A stretch of DNA of 64,000 bases from DT-110 sp030148525 (GTDB lineage: Bacteria; Bacteroidota; Bacteroidia; Chitinophagales; Saprospiraceae), in assembly GCA_965227445.1 (NCBI GenBank), contig OZ245751.1, forward strand, positions 5,518,001 through 5,582,000, read 5' to 3'. Shown piece by piece: positions 44,154-52,109 of the stretch. The position numbers and the translations under genes are program-made. The notes beneath the pieces were generated by a model. That model did not search any database. It had not been told where the DNA came from and worked only from the letters and a program-made list of their open reading frames with translations. Every line of letters starts with the position of its first letter. Position 1 is the first letter of the stretch.

Positions 44154-45236
44154 TTGTTCCCACATACTGCTTTTTTTACTCGTCAGCTGTTCGAATGGTA
44201 CGATCCTGATCGACGCCCTACCCCCTGGAAAGGGGAGGAAGACCCCTATCGTATTTGGCTTTCCGAAATTATCTTACAGCAAACCCGGGTCGAACAGGGC
44301 TGGCCCTACTTTGAAGCCTTTGTCACTGCCTACCCCACTGTACACCATCTGGCAGCTGCTCCCCAGGATGAGGTAATGAAAAAATGGGAAGGCCTGGGCT
44401 ACTACAATCGCGCGCGCAACATGCTGGCAGCTGCTCGCTACATCAGTGACGTCCGTGAGGGAAAATTCCCCGATAACTACGAAGATATCCTGGCCCTCAA
44501 AGGAGTGGGGCCTTACACTGCAGCAGCCATAGCCTCCTTTGCCTACAATCTGCCTTATGCCGTAGTTGATGGTAATGTATATCGTGTTTTGGCTCGCTTT
44601 TTTGGTATCGATCACCCCACCAACACCACATCCGGTAAAAAGCTATTCACCGAACTCGCCCAAACTCTTTTGGATAAGGACCAACCAGGTACTTATAACC
44701 AAGCTATCATGGACTTCGGAGCGCTTGTATGTACCCCCGCCAACCCCGATTGTGCTTCCTGTCCGCTCCAGATTCACTGTAAAGCCCACCGGGAAAACCG
44801 CATTGATCAATTACCGCATAAGCAGCCCAAAGCCCCTCGCCGCATCCGCTTTTTCCACTACTTCCTGCTGAATCACGATGGCAAGGTATTGCTTCGAAAA
44901 AGAGAGCATAAGGATGTCTGGAGAGGCCTGTACGAATTCCCACTGCTCGAGACGGAAAAATTACTGGAAGAAAACCAACTTCTGCAACAACATACCGATT
45001 GGCCCTTTCCCGTGCATTGGGCCCCGGTTGATATAGCGGCCATCAGTCCCCCAAAACGACAGTTGTTATCCCACCAGGATATCCGGGCTCGTTTCATTGA
45101 AATACACCTGCCCAAATCGACAGACCCTGCTACCATAAGCGGCACGTGGGTCGATCGCGAAGTACTGTCAGACTACGCTTTTCCACGCATAATCGATTGG
45201 TATTTAGGGGATAATTCGCTATATTTAAATATGTAG
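44154..45236 (+). CDS. mutY: A/G-specific adenine glycosylase
   Basis: 360 aa from a TTG at 44154. It removes adenine mispaired with 8-oxoguanine. The catalytic Glu is in EIILQQTRVEQ, the helix-hairpin-helix is LKGVGPYTAAAIASFAYN, the catalytic Asp is in NQAIMDFGALVC, and the [4Fe-4S] ligands are in CTPANPDCASCPLQIHC. The C-terminal NUDIX-like domain (residues about 230-350) with FPLLETEK and WVDREVLSDYAFPRII recognises 8-oxoG. There is no ATG near the expected N-terminus (HTAFFTRQLFEWYD), so TTG 44154 or GTG 44103 must start it. It stands before ssb-gldE-gldD, an order conserved in many Bacteroidota. Confidence 0.9.
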   Translation: MFPHTAFFTRQLFEWYDPDRRPTPWKGEEDPYRIWLSEIILQQTRVEQGWPYFEAFVTAYPTVHHLAAAPQDEVMKKWEGLGYYNRARNMLAAARYISDVREGKFPDNYEDILALKGVGPYTAAAIASFAYNLPYAVVDGNVYRVLARFFGIDHPTNTTSGKKLFTELAQTLLDKDQPGTYNQAIMDFGALVCTPANPDCASCPLQIHCKAHRENRIDQLPHKQPKAPRRIRFFHYFLLNHDGKVLLRKREHKDVWRGLYEFPLLETEKLLEENQLLQQHTDWPFPVHWAPVDIAAISPPKRQLLSHQDIRARFIEIHLPKSTDPATISGTWVDREVLSDYAFPRIIDWYLGDNSLYLNM

Positions 45237-45406
45237 GGTCGGGTACGATCATCCGCTAATAACGACCTGTAAACCAGTACACTAGGTGAATTTCACAGCA
45301 TTATCCTCTCTATTCTGATGACCTACTGATTTACCCTTTCCGGGTTTTGGTTTTTTCGGGGAAAAGAGTAGGTTAGCTTCTTAGACAATAGTAAAAAAGC
45401 ATAGAT

Positions 45407-45889
45407 ATGGTAAATCGCGTCATATTGATCGGAAACCTGGGAAAAGACCCGGAAGTACGCCGGCTCGAAAATGGAGCCGTCGTTGCCAAATTTTCGGTTG
45501 CAACCAATGAGAATTACCGCGACAAAAGCGGTGAATGGCAACAACAAACGGAATGGCACGATATCGTAGCCTGGCGCGCCCTTGCCGAACGGGCCGAATC
45601 TTCCCTTAAAAAAGGTAGCATGATCTACCTGGAAGGCAAACTTACCCATCGCAGTTGGCAAGACCAGGATGGTAATAACCGCCGAACAACCGAGGTAGTC
45701 TCAAACTACTTCCGACTGATACCCAATGCCGGTGCCGGCGGGCGAGGTGGAAATTCCAACTATTTCCCCAGCCCGGATGACGAACCATCCACGACCACTA
45801 AACCCTCCGATGACAACCAAAGTGCCCCTCAATCCGATAATAATTCCAATATTATTACGGAGGACGCCGACGACGACCTGCCATTCTAA
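45407..45889 (+). CDS. ssb: Single-stranded DNA-binding protein
   Basis: 160 aa. The OB-fold (1-108) begins MVNRVILIGNLGKDPEVRRLENGA in outline, and EWHDIVAWRALAERAES and GKLTHRSWQDQDGNNRRTTEVV are family motifs. A Gly/Pro/Ser/Asn-rich linker leads to the acidic tip DADDDLPF, which recruits repair and replication partners. It functions as a tetramer protecting single-stranded DNA. Located between mutY and gldE. Confidence 0.96.
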   Translation: MVNRVILIGNLGKDPEVRRLENGAVVAKFSVATNENYRDKSGEWQQQTEWHDIVAWRALAERAESSLKKGSMIYLEGKLTHRSWQDQDGNNRRTTEVVSNYFRLIPNAGAGGRGGNSNYFPSPDDEPSTTTKPSDDNQSAPQSDNNSNIITEDADDDLPF

Positions 45890-46076
45890 AGGGAAACAGC
45901 AAGCGTCCGTTCTGTTTTTTGACGGACGCTTACCAACTCTATCGCTACGATTAAGGCCCGGACCGTGCAAATTAACGGCAGAACTCGTATTTTTGTACTG
46001 TAAACCATCGAAATAGCACGCTTGCGATTCCTGTACCGCGTGCTATCTCGTCCCTTACTAATAAACCCTCTCGTTT

Positions 46077-47513
46077 TTGGAACCGGAACCGGAGCGATTA
46101 TCCTTTTCATTATTTCCTCTGATTCTACTGGCCGTCCCGAGCATTGACGCTTTCCTGGGGCTATTCATCGTATTGGTTCTACTGGCATGTTCCGCCCTCA
46201 TTTCAGGTTCGGAAATTGCCTTCTTCTCCCTCACCAATAACGATTACGACTTCATACAACAGGAAACGGATGCCAATAGCAAACGCATCATGCAGCTGAT
46301 CGAACGCCCGCGCGTGCTTCTGGCTACTATTCTGATCAGCAACAACTTTATCAACATTGCCATCGTCATCTTGTCAGACTTTGTTCTGCTTGGTTTTATT
46401 CCTGAAACAACGTTCGAACATTGGGCCCAAGCCCTCATGTCCGTTATTCCGCTGGAAGAATGGTTCACCGTCGAACAGGTCGGTATTGGCATCAACTTTC
46501 TGATCATTACGGTAGGTATCACCTTTTTATTGGTTCTTTTCGGAGAGGTAGCCCCCAAAGTATACGCCAAGATCAACAACATTCAATTGGCCCGTTTTAT
46601 GGCCCTTCCTCTTACGGTTCTGTCCCGTTTATTCAGCCCTGTTAGCTTTGGTTTAGTACGGATGACCACGGTAATCGAACGCCGGTTAGCCAATTCCAAC
46701 GTGGGCAGTAGTTCTCCGACCAGCCGGGAAGATATCGACGATGCTATCGAACTCACCGTAAGTATGGAGGAAGACACCGAACAGGAGGTCGACATCCTTA
46801 AAAGTATTGTCAAATTCGGCGAGGTCAGCGTCAAACAGATCATGCGATCTCGGGTGGATGTAGTGGCCATTGATTTTCGGGAGAGTTTTTCCGCCGTATT
46901 GAAAGTGGTGCGTGATTCCGGCTTTTCCCGCATTCCCGTATACGAAAACGATTTCGATAATGTCACCGGTATTCTCTACGTTAAAGACCTCCTGGGATGC
47001 CTCGACGAACCCGACCAGTTCGAATGGCAGGAGTTGATCCGAACTAACATCCTGTACGTTCCCGAAGCCAAAAAAATCGATGACTTGCTAAAAGAATTCC
47101 AACGCAAGCGACTTCACCTGGCCATTGTCGTTGATGAGTACGGGGGTAGTTCGGGTATCGTAACCCTGGAAGACATCATGGAGGAAATTATTGGCGATAT
47201 TCAGGACGAATTTGATGACGAGATTGAGATCTTCTACCAGCGCATCGATGACCATACCTTTCTCTTCGAAGGTAAAACCATGATCAACGATGTGTGCCGG
47301 GTCCTTAACCTCGATACGGCTCTCTTTGAAGATGCCCGGGGTGATGCCGATTCCCTCGCTGGCCTTTTGCTCGAATTGCACGGGGGCATTCCCAAAATAG
47401 ACGAGGAAATTTCCTTCCAGGATTTCACTTTTAAGGTGACGGCCGCTACCAAGCGTCGGATCGAACAAGTTTTGCTAACCCTTCCCGAGTCTCTGAAATA
47501 TTACCAAGCCTAA
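46077..47513 (+). CDS. gldE: Gliding-motility-associated CBS-domain membrane protein GldE
   Basis: 478 aa, CorC/HlyC-type membrane protein. The N-terminal DUF21 part has three to four helices (LFIVLVLLACSALISGSEIAFFSL, LLATILISNNFINIAIVILSDFVLLGF, FLIITVGITFLLVLFGEVAPKVYA). Two CBS domains follow (IMRSRVDVVAIDFRESFSAVLKVVRDSGFSRIPVYE; LLKEFQRKRLHLAIVVDEYGGSSGIVTLEDIMEEIIGDIQDEFD), then a CorC_HlyC C-terminal domain. Position after ssb and before gldD matches the gld locus in Flavobacterium, where gldE partly supports GldD. The start is a TTG at 46077; no ATG is available upstream of the first helix. Confidence 0.88.
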   Translation: MEPEPERLSFSLFPLILLAVPSIDAFLGLFIVLVLLACSALISGSEIAFFSLTNNDYDFIQQETDANSKRIMQLIERPRVLLATILISNNFINIAIVILSDFVLLGFIPETTFEHWAQALMSVIPLEEWFTVEQVGIGINFLIITVGITFLLVLFGEVAPKVYAKINNIQLARFMALPLTVLSRLFSPVSFGLVRMTTVIERRLANSNVGSSSPTSREDIDDAIELTVSMEEDTEQEVDILKSIVKFGEVSVKQIMRSRVDVVAIDFRESFSAVLKVVRDSGFSRIPVYENDFDNVTGILYVKDLLGCLDEPDQFEWQELIRTNILYVPEAKKIDDLLKEFQRKRLHLAIVVDEYGGSSGIVTLEDIMEEIIGDIQDEFDDEIEIFYQRIDDHTFLFEGKTMINDVCRVLNLDTALFEDARGDADSLAGLLLELHGGIPKIDEEISFQDFTFKVTAATKRRIEQVLLTLPESLKYYQA

Positions 47514-47545
47514 GATCGTTCTTAGCCCTGCACAACATTCATACT

Positions 47546-48175
47546 ATGCATTGCAACCGCCCTTTCTGGCTCCTCTTGCCATTGGCTTCTCTTTTTATAG
47601 TCAGCGCCTGTAACACCCAGGGTCCGCCTCCGTCACCCAAACCACGCGCATACCCAAAGGTCACGTACCCATCCTCAAGGCCACTTTCGTTTGATGCGAG
47701 TTACTGTGCCTTTTCCTTTGAGTACCCTTCCTACGCAACTATTCAACAGGACCAGTACTTTTTCGATGGTGAACCGGCTCACCCGTGTTGGTTCGATCTG
47801 TATATTCCCGACTTCGACGCCAGCTTACACTGTAGCTACATTCCGGTGGGCAAAGACAAATCCCTGGAGCAATTGCGAAAAGATGCATTTGAAATGGCTG
47901 ATTACCATACAAAGCGCGCCAACTATATCGACGAGGTACGCATCGATCGCAAGGAAGAAGCCAATGTCGAAGGATTCGCTTTCGCGATCGAGGGACCCGC
48001 AGCCACGCCTTTTCAGTTTTATCTGACCGATGGGGATGAGCATTTTTTTCGCGCTTCGCTCTACTTCAGTACGGAGGTACGCCCGGATAGCCTGCAACCG
48101 GTCTATCAATTTATCCGCAAAGACCTCATTAAGATGATCGAGACCTTCGAATGGGCCGACCAGCCGGCTTCCTAG
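47546..48175 (+). CDS. gldD: Gliding motility lipoprotein GldD
   Basis: 209 aa. Lipobox LFIVSAC at about residue 22 makes it a lipoprotein. The mature part carries PRAYPKVTYPSSRP, ASYCAFSFEYPSYATIQQD, CWFDLYIPDFDASLHCSY and FYLTDGDEHFFRASLYFST, the conserved layout of GldD. In Flavobacterium it is needed for gliding and linked to T9SS function, so it fits with the T9SS proteases in this window. It starts 32 bp after gldE. Confidence 0.9.
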   Translation: MHCNRPFWLLLPLASLFIVSACNTQGPPPSPKPRAYPKVTYPSSRPLSFDASYCAFSFEYPSYATIQQDQYFFDGEPAHPCWFDLYIPDFDASLHCSYIPVGKDKSLEQLRKDAFEMADYHTKRANYIDEVRIDRKEEANVEGFAFAIEGPAATPFQFYLTDGDEHFFRASLYFSTEVRPDSLQPVYQFIRKDLIKMIETFEWADQPAS

Positions 48176-48188
48176 CTAGCTATAAAAA

Positions 48189-48227
48189 AAAGCACCATCT
48201 TTCTCCTGTATAGAGAGATGGCGCTTT
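48189..48227. terminator. Hairpin terminator between gldD and recA
   Basis: The stem AAAGC-a-CCATCT pairs with AGATGG-c-GCTTT. A run of A at 48184-48190 gives a T8 tract on the minus strand, so it mainly ends recA transcripts; it may act on gldD too. Confidence 0.75.
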
Positions 48228-48243
48228 GTTGGTATTAACGTTT

Positions 48244-48276
48244 CCAGATGAAACGGACCGTATCCGTTTCATCTGG
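48244..48276 (-). repeat. 14-bp perfect hairpin just past recA
   Basis: CCAGATGAAACGGA (48244-48257) and TCCGTTTCATCTGG (48263-48276) with a 5-nt loop, starting 5 bp after the recA stop. There is no T-run, so it may be a first hairpin of a two-part terminator or an mRNA-stabilising stem. Confidence 0.75.
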
Positions 48277-48280
48277 TATT

Positions 48281-49342
48281 CTATTTCTTAGCGGCTTCTT
48301 TTTTATCCGCTTTGGTGGCTTTCCCATTTTCCTTTTCGGGAATCCCCATGATCTTGGCTTTCACTTTCAGTTCGATCTCCTCGGCTACTTCCGGATTATC
48401 GGCCAGGAATTGTTTGGCCGCTTCCCGCCCCTGGGCGATCTTGGCTCCGTCGTAACTGTACCAGGCACCACTCTTTTGAATGATATCCTGATCGACACCG
48501 ATGTCGATGATCTCACCGGTTTTGGAAATACCTTCGCCGTACATGATGTCGAAGGTGGCGATGCGGAAAGGAGGTGCCACTTTGTTCTTAGCGATCTTCA
48601 CCTTCACGTGGTTACCAACTACTTCTCCGTCTTTATTTTTGATGCCCGAGCCGGTACGACGAATGTCGAGACGAACGGAGGCGTAAAATTTAAGGGCGTT
48701 ACCACCAGTTGTGGTTTCGGGGTTACCGAACATTACACCGATCTTCTCCCGCAACTGGTTGATGAAAATACAGCAACAGCGGGTACGGCCAATGGTACCC
48801 GTGAGTTTACGCATAGCCTGCGACATGAGTCGGGCCTGTAATCCCATTTGGGAATCCCCCATCTCTCCTTCGATTTCAGAGCGGGGTACCAACGCAGCTA
48901 CGGAGTCAATAACGATAATATCGAGAGCGCCGGAGCGAATCAGGTTTTCGGTAATTTCCAAGGCTTGTTCCCCGTTATCGGGCTGAGATATAAGCAGGTT
49001 TTCGGTATCTACTCCGAGTTTTTCGGCGTAGGTGCGATCAAAGGCATGCTCGGCGTCGATAAAGGCCGCAATGCCTCCCTGTTTTTGGGCTTCGGCAATA
49101 GAATGAATGGCCAGTGTCGTTTTACCAGACGATTCCGGGCCGTATATCTCAACTACCCGGCCTTTGGGCAAACCATTAACACCCAAGGCGATATCGAGCC
49201 CCAGTGAACCGGTCGGTATGGTCTCCACATTGGCCACCTGACTGTCGCCCAGGCGCATGATTGTTCCTTTACCGTAAGACTTTTCAATCCGGTCCACGGT
49301 CATCTGCAGCGCCTTTAATTTCGCTTCTCTATCGTTTGACAT
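48281..49342 (-). CDS. recA: Recombinase RecA
   Basis: 353 aa, the strand-exchange ATPase and SOS coprotease. IEKSYGKGTIMRLGD, Walker A GPESSGKTTLAIH, Walker B LDIIVIDSVAALVP, loop L1 EGEMGDSQMGLQARLMSQAMRKL, L2 region NQLREKIGVMFGNPETTTGGNALKFYASVRLDIRR are all intact. A Lys/Glu-rich C-terminal tail follows. The upstream region (49343-49470) is AT-rich with many TTTTGTTTT-like stretches. No LexA box was recognised. Confidence 0.97.
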   Translation of the reverse strand: MSNDREAKLKALQMTVDRIEKSYGKGTIMRLGDSQVANVETIPTGSLGLDIALGVNGLPKGRVVEIYGPESSGKTTLAIHSIAEAQKQGGIAAFIDAEHAFDRTYAEKLGVDTENLLISQPDNGEQALEITENLIRSGALDIIVIDSVAALVPRSEIEGEMGDSQMGLQARLMSQAMRKLTGTIGRTRCCCIFINQLREKIGVMFGNPETTTGGNALKFYASVRLDIRRTGSGIKNKDGEVVGNHVKVKIAKNKVAPPFRIATFDIMYGEGISKTGEIIDIGVDQDIIQKSGAWYSYDGAKIAQGREAAKQFLADNPEVAEEIELKVKAKIMGIPEKENGKATKADKKEAAKK

Positions 49343-49476
49343 GGTTTATTCTCTTTAGTGTGGTGAACTCTTTGTTTATATTCAAAACAAATTTAAACAT
49401 TTTGTTTTGTAATTGCAACACAAAAAACAAATTACACAAAACAAAAACCCTTACCAGCTTTTCTGCTACTAAAAAA

Positions 49477-49508
49477 AAAGCCTCTGAATCACATGACTCA
49501 GAGGCTTT
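49477..49508 (-). terminator. Terminator of the 78-aa protein gene
   Basis: AAAGCCTCTGA (49477-49487) pairs with TCAGAGGCTTT (49498-49508) around a 10-nt loop, with a T9 run on the minus strand. It lies 18 bp after the stop at 49527. Confidence 0.88.
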
Positions 49509-49526
49509 CGCACGCTGAAAACGAAA

Positions 49527-49763
49527 TTAACACTGTTCTTCAAATGCTGCCTGCCTGCTATAAGCCCGGATGGCATTCAGCGTACACTTGGATGGGCTGA
49601 ATGTTACCTTGGGCAGCTGTCGATGAGCCTGGCGCAGTTCCTGGTATTCCCGACGTAATTCGGGATTAGTACGCAGGGCTTCTTGCATGGCCAGTGTCTC
49701 CGCTGCAGTGGTTTCGTTATACAGGTACTTTACGAGAGAAGTTGATGTAAAGCTTTGCTTCAT
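49527..49763 (-). CDS. Small protein resembling an anti-sigma N-terminus
   Basis: 78 aa, cytoplasmic, helical. MKQSFTSTSLVKYLYNETTAAETLAMQEALRTNPELRREYQEL in outline looks like the N-terminal part of anti-sigma and zinc-finger-like regulators (a helix, then E-x-x-x-L-x-x-x-L-x-x-D/N-P-E-L), but no zinc-binding HxxxCxxC motif is present and there is no membrane helix. Function unknown. Start ATG 49763. A terminator follows, so it is a single-gene unit. Confidence 0.68.
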   Translation of the reverse strand: MKQSFTSTSLVKYLYNETTAAETLAMQEALRTNPELRREYQELRQAHRQLPKVTFSPSKCTLNAIRAYSRQAAFEEQC

Positions 49764-49876
49764 ACGGTAAAATTTGTTATTGGATGATACACTAAATAAA
49801 CTACGAACCTTCACCCAATATTGCACCGTCTACTACATTTTTAACACTTCTCAAAGCAGTATAATCTCTTTAATAA

Positions 49877-50311
49877 TTACTTAACGCGAAACCAGGTTTG
49901 GGTCCGGTACAGTCCGGTCCAGTGGCGGCCCCGTACTTTCAACTCGTCGGATTTCCCTTCGGGCACCCAAAGCACACAACCGTAGGTGTTACCACTTTCG
50001 GGGTCCAGGATGTCTCCTCCCCGCCAGCGTCCGTCGTTCTCCTGTTCCAGGGATTCAATGATCGTCATTCCGAGTACCGGCTTATTTTTGCGCTTCCCTT
50101 TGCAGGATTCACACAGGGCCTCGTCCCCTTTGTCCGTAAGGATCTTAACGATCTTTCCGTATACCTCCCCACCTTTCTTGAAGATCTGTACGTGTGATTT
50201 GGCTTCGCCCGTTTCATCATCGATACTCTTCCAGGTACCCAGTACAGTCTCCTGGGCCATCAGGCTCATTGAACTGGATACCAGAAGTAGCAGTAAGCTT
50301 AGTTGTTTCAT
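49877..50311 (-). CDS. DUF2147-domain secreted protein
   Basis: 144 aa. Signal peptide 1-19 (MKQLSLLLLLVSSSMSLMA). The mature domain is a small beta-barrel of the DUF2147 family: VLGTWKSIDDETGEAKSHVQIFK, GGEVYGKIVKIL, PVLGMTIIESLEQENDGRWRGGDILDPESGNTYGCVLWV and LKVRGRHWTGLYRTQTWFRV. Function is not established; members are periplasmic or secreted. Two Cys in CESC may be redox-active or structural. ATG 50311 is chosen because the signal peptide starts there. Confidence 0.87.
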   Translation of the reverse strand: MKQLSLLLLLVSSSMSLMAQETVLGTWKSIDDETGEAKSHVQIFKKGGEVYGKIVKILTDKGDEALCESCKGKRKNKPVLGMTIIESLEQENDGRWRGGDILDPESGNTYGCVLWVPEGKSDELKVRGRHWTGLYRTQTWFRVK

Positions 50312-50401
50312 ATGGTTTGGCTTTTGTGATTTTCTATTAACGGGAGGTTGGGCATTGATAATCTGCATGCTACAAAATCACCTGAGTCCAACCTCACGAT
50401 A

Positions 50402-50737
50402 CTATTGATCTTCCAGCGCGGCGGGATGCCAGAACAGATCGTCAAATCCAACGACCCGGTGATCTGCCACCTCCACTCCCTCGGCCTCGAGCAGGGCCTG
50501 CATCATACCAGGTTCCGGAAAATGATGTCGTCCCGTCAGCTCGCCCTTGCGATTTAATACCCGGTGTGCGGGTATGGGGCCAGCGCCCACACTTTGCCGC
50601 AACGCCCAACCCACCATCCGGGCCGAACCCAACGCCAGATAATCAGCGATAGCTCCATACGTGGATACCCGCCCGAAGGGAATGCAACAAGTCACATCCC
50701 ATACCTGCTGGTAGTAATGGGCACTGGTTTTTTTCAT
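50402..50737 (-). CDS. Alkyltransferase-like (ATL) DNA-binding protein, MGMT family
   Basis: 111 aa, the size of the DNA-binding domain of O6-methylguanine methyltransferase. Conserved parts are VWDVTCCIPFGRVSTYGAIADYLALGSARMVGWALR and PIPAHRVLNRKGELTGRHHFPEPGMMQALLEAEGV. The usual reactive PCHR motif reads IPAHRV: Ala replaces the methyl-accepting Cys, so the protein should recognise alkylated guanine without repairing it, like ATL proteins that hand lesions to nucleotide excision repair. It diverges from the TrpF-like gene (96 bp apart). Confidence 0.9.
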   Translation of the reverse strand: MKKTSAHYYQQVWDVTCCIPFGRVSTYGAIADYLALGSARMVGWALRQSVGAGPIPAHRVLNRKGELTGRHHFPEPGMMQALLEAEGVEVADHRVVGFDDLFWHPAALEDQ

Positions 50738-50820
50738 ATTTATTCAACGCTTACCCACCTTTCTTGTTGTTGCTTCCGCAAAAAAGCAGTGGCCTCCTTA
50801 TCCTCCTTTGGAGAATACCT

Positions 50821-50828
50821 TACCTTTG
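50821..50828 (+). promoter_or_regulatory. -7 box TACCTTTG 5 nt before a start codon
   Basis: An exact TAnnTTTG match ending 5 nt before ATG 50834. As at 3809, the transcript would start at about the start codon (leaderless). Confidence 0.5.
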
Positions 50829-50833
50829 CGCTC

Positions 50834-51475
50834 ATGCTATTACCGATCGATATCAAAGCCAGTACCATCACCAACCTCACCGACGCGCGCTACTTTGCCG
50901 CCTGGGATGTTACCTGGATGGGATTCAACCTCGACCCCTCCTCCGATTCCTTTGTCGACCCCCATACCGTTCACGCCATTAAGGAGTGGGTGGAAGGTCC
51001 TCAGATAGTCGGGGAATGCCACTTGCAGGAACCCGACCAGATACAGTCTCTAATCGATAACCTCGATCTGGATGCCCTGCAAATTGGTCCCCTCGCCCCC
51101 GTGGAAACCCTCATTGAGCTGAATACGGATAAGCCCGTTATTAAAGAGCTGATCGTCGACCCCCAAACCACCCCCGAACAACTGGAGTCGGTCATCGAAG
51201 CGCACGCTCCTCACTGTGCCTATTTCCTGCTAAACCTGGAAGCCAATGGCCTGAGCCTCGATACCATGCCCCTTGACCGCTCCTTTCTGGAGCAGCTATG
51301 CCAGGACCATCAAATATTACTCAGCCTCGCCCGCCCCCTGCCCGATCTCGACTACCTGCTCGACACCCTCAAGCCTTCCGGGCTCAGTGTGCGCGGCGGT
51401 GAAGAGGAAAAAGTAGGCTTCAAATCCTTCGATGAACTCGACGATCTCTTTGAGGCGCTGGAAGAGCGTAGATGA
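50834..51475 (+). CDS. TrpF-like TIM-barrel protein, probably not a PRAI
   Basis: 213 aa with the layout of phosphoribosylanthranilate isomerase: IKASTITNLTDARYFAAWDVTWMGFNLDPSS corresponds to the family start IKICGITNLEDAR...LGFNF, and SGLSVRGGEEEKVGFKSFDELDDLFEALE matches the phosphate-binding end. The catalytic Cys of K-I-C-G is Ser (KAST), and the catalytic Asp strand reads FLLNLEANG. The phosphate loops are also weak. No trp genes are nearby. It is most likely a divergent paralogue with another role. Start ATG 50834. Confidence 0.7.
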   Translation: MLLPIDIKASTITNLTDARYFAAWDVTWMGFNLDPSSDSFVDPHTVHAIKEWVEGPQIVGECHLQEPDQIQSLIDNLDLDALQIGPLAPVETLIELNTDKPVIKELIVDPQTTPEQLESVIEAHAPHCAYFLLNLEANGLSLDTMPLDRSFLEQLCQDHQILLSLARPLPDLDYLLDTLKPSGLSVRGGEEEKVGFKSFDELDDLFEALEERR

Positions 51476-51510
51476 ACTGAGGAGGTCACTTAAGTGAGGA
51501 GGTCAGTTCA
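51473..51510. promoter_or_regulatory. Nested palindrome with 11-bp direct repeats upstream of sigZ
   Basis: The outer arms TGAACTGA (51473-51480) and TCAGTTCA (51503-51510) enclose the palindrome CACTTAAGTG (51487-51496). TGAGGAGGTCA occurs twice in direct orientation (51478-51488 and 51495-51505), 17 bp apart. It begins on the stop codon of the TrpF-like gene and lies 54 bp before sigZ: an operator, or a terminator without T-run. Confidence 0.45.
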
Positions 51511-51563
51511 TAAATTCTGCGTCTTTTTCTAGCTTGTACGTCTATAAGGGTAAAAAAGACCGT

Positions 51564-52109
51564 ATGCAACATTGGCAGGAAACCCGCGAGCGTTTGCATC
51601 GCTACTTCCGGAGTCGGATTTCCGATCCCGACCTGGTCGAAGACCTACTGCAGGAGGTCCTTCTGAAGGCTTTCGCCAAAAAAGGCCAGGTGAGGGACGA
51701 CGAGCGTCTGACCGCCTGGATTAACCGCATCGCCAACCACGTGCTGATCGATCACTATCGGCAAAAAGGCCGGCTGCAACCCGAAGCAGAATTCGGAGAG
51801 CACCTGCCCGACTCCGAATCGAATCCACCTGAGACCGACCGCACCCGGGAATTCAGCGCCTGCCTGCTGCCCATGATACAGGGTATGCCCGAACCTTACC
51901 GCGAAGCACTCTTGCTCACCGAGCTGGGTGGCTTATCCCAAAAGGAACTGGCCGAACGACTCGGTATCAGCTACTCGGGTGCTAAATCACGGGTACAGCG
52001 AGGACGGGAAAAGCTACGCGAACGCCTGCTCGATTGCTGCCATATCCAAACGGATCGCTACGGAAATATTCTGGATTATCAACCAAAATCAACCAATCGC
52101 CATGAGTGA
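51564..52109 (+). CDS. RNA polymerase sigma factor, SigZ-like
   Basis: 181 aa ECF sigma factor. Region 2: YFRSRISDPDLVEDLLQEVLLKAFAKK and LTAWINRIANHVLIDHYRQK. Region 4: MPEPYREALLLTELGGLSQKELAERLGISYSGAKSRVQRGREKLRERLLDCC. The C-terminal CCHIQTDRYGNILDYQPK is a hallmark of the SigZ group, with two Cys that could sense thiol-reactive agents. Its 3' end overlaps arsM by 8 bp, so the pair is co-translated and probably responds to arsenic or a related stress. ATG 51564; a TTG at 51534 is possible. Confidence 0.88.
   Translation: MQHWQETRERLHRYFRSRISDPDLVEDLLQEVLLKAFAKKGQVRDDERLTAWINRIANHVLIDHYRQKGRLQPEAEFGEHLPDSESNPPETDRTREFSACLLPMIQGMPEPYREALLLTELGGLSQKELAERLGISYSGAKSRVQRGREKLRERLLDCCHIQTDRYGNILDYQPKSTNRHE

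Noticed and set aside
50402..50737. Active O6-methylguanine-DNA methyltransferase
   Set aside because: The acceptor Cys is Ala in the IPAHRV motif.
50834..51475. Calling this gene trpF
   Set aside because: Catalytic Cys and Asp are not conserved and there are no trp genes nearby.
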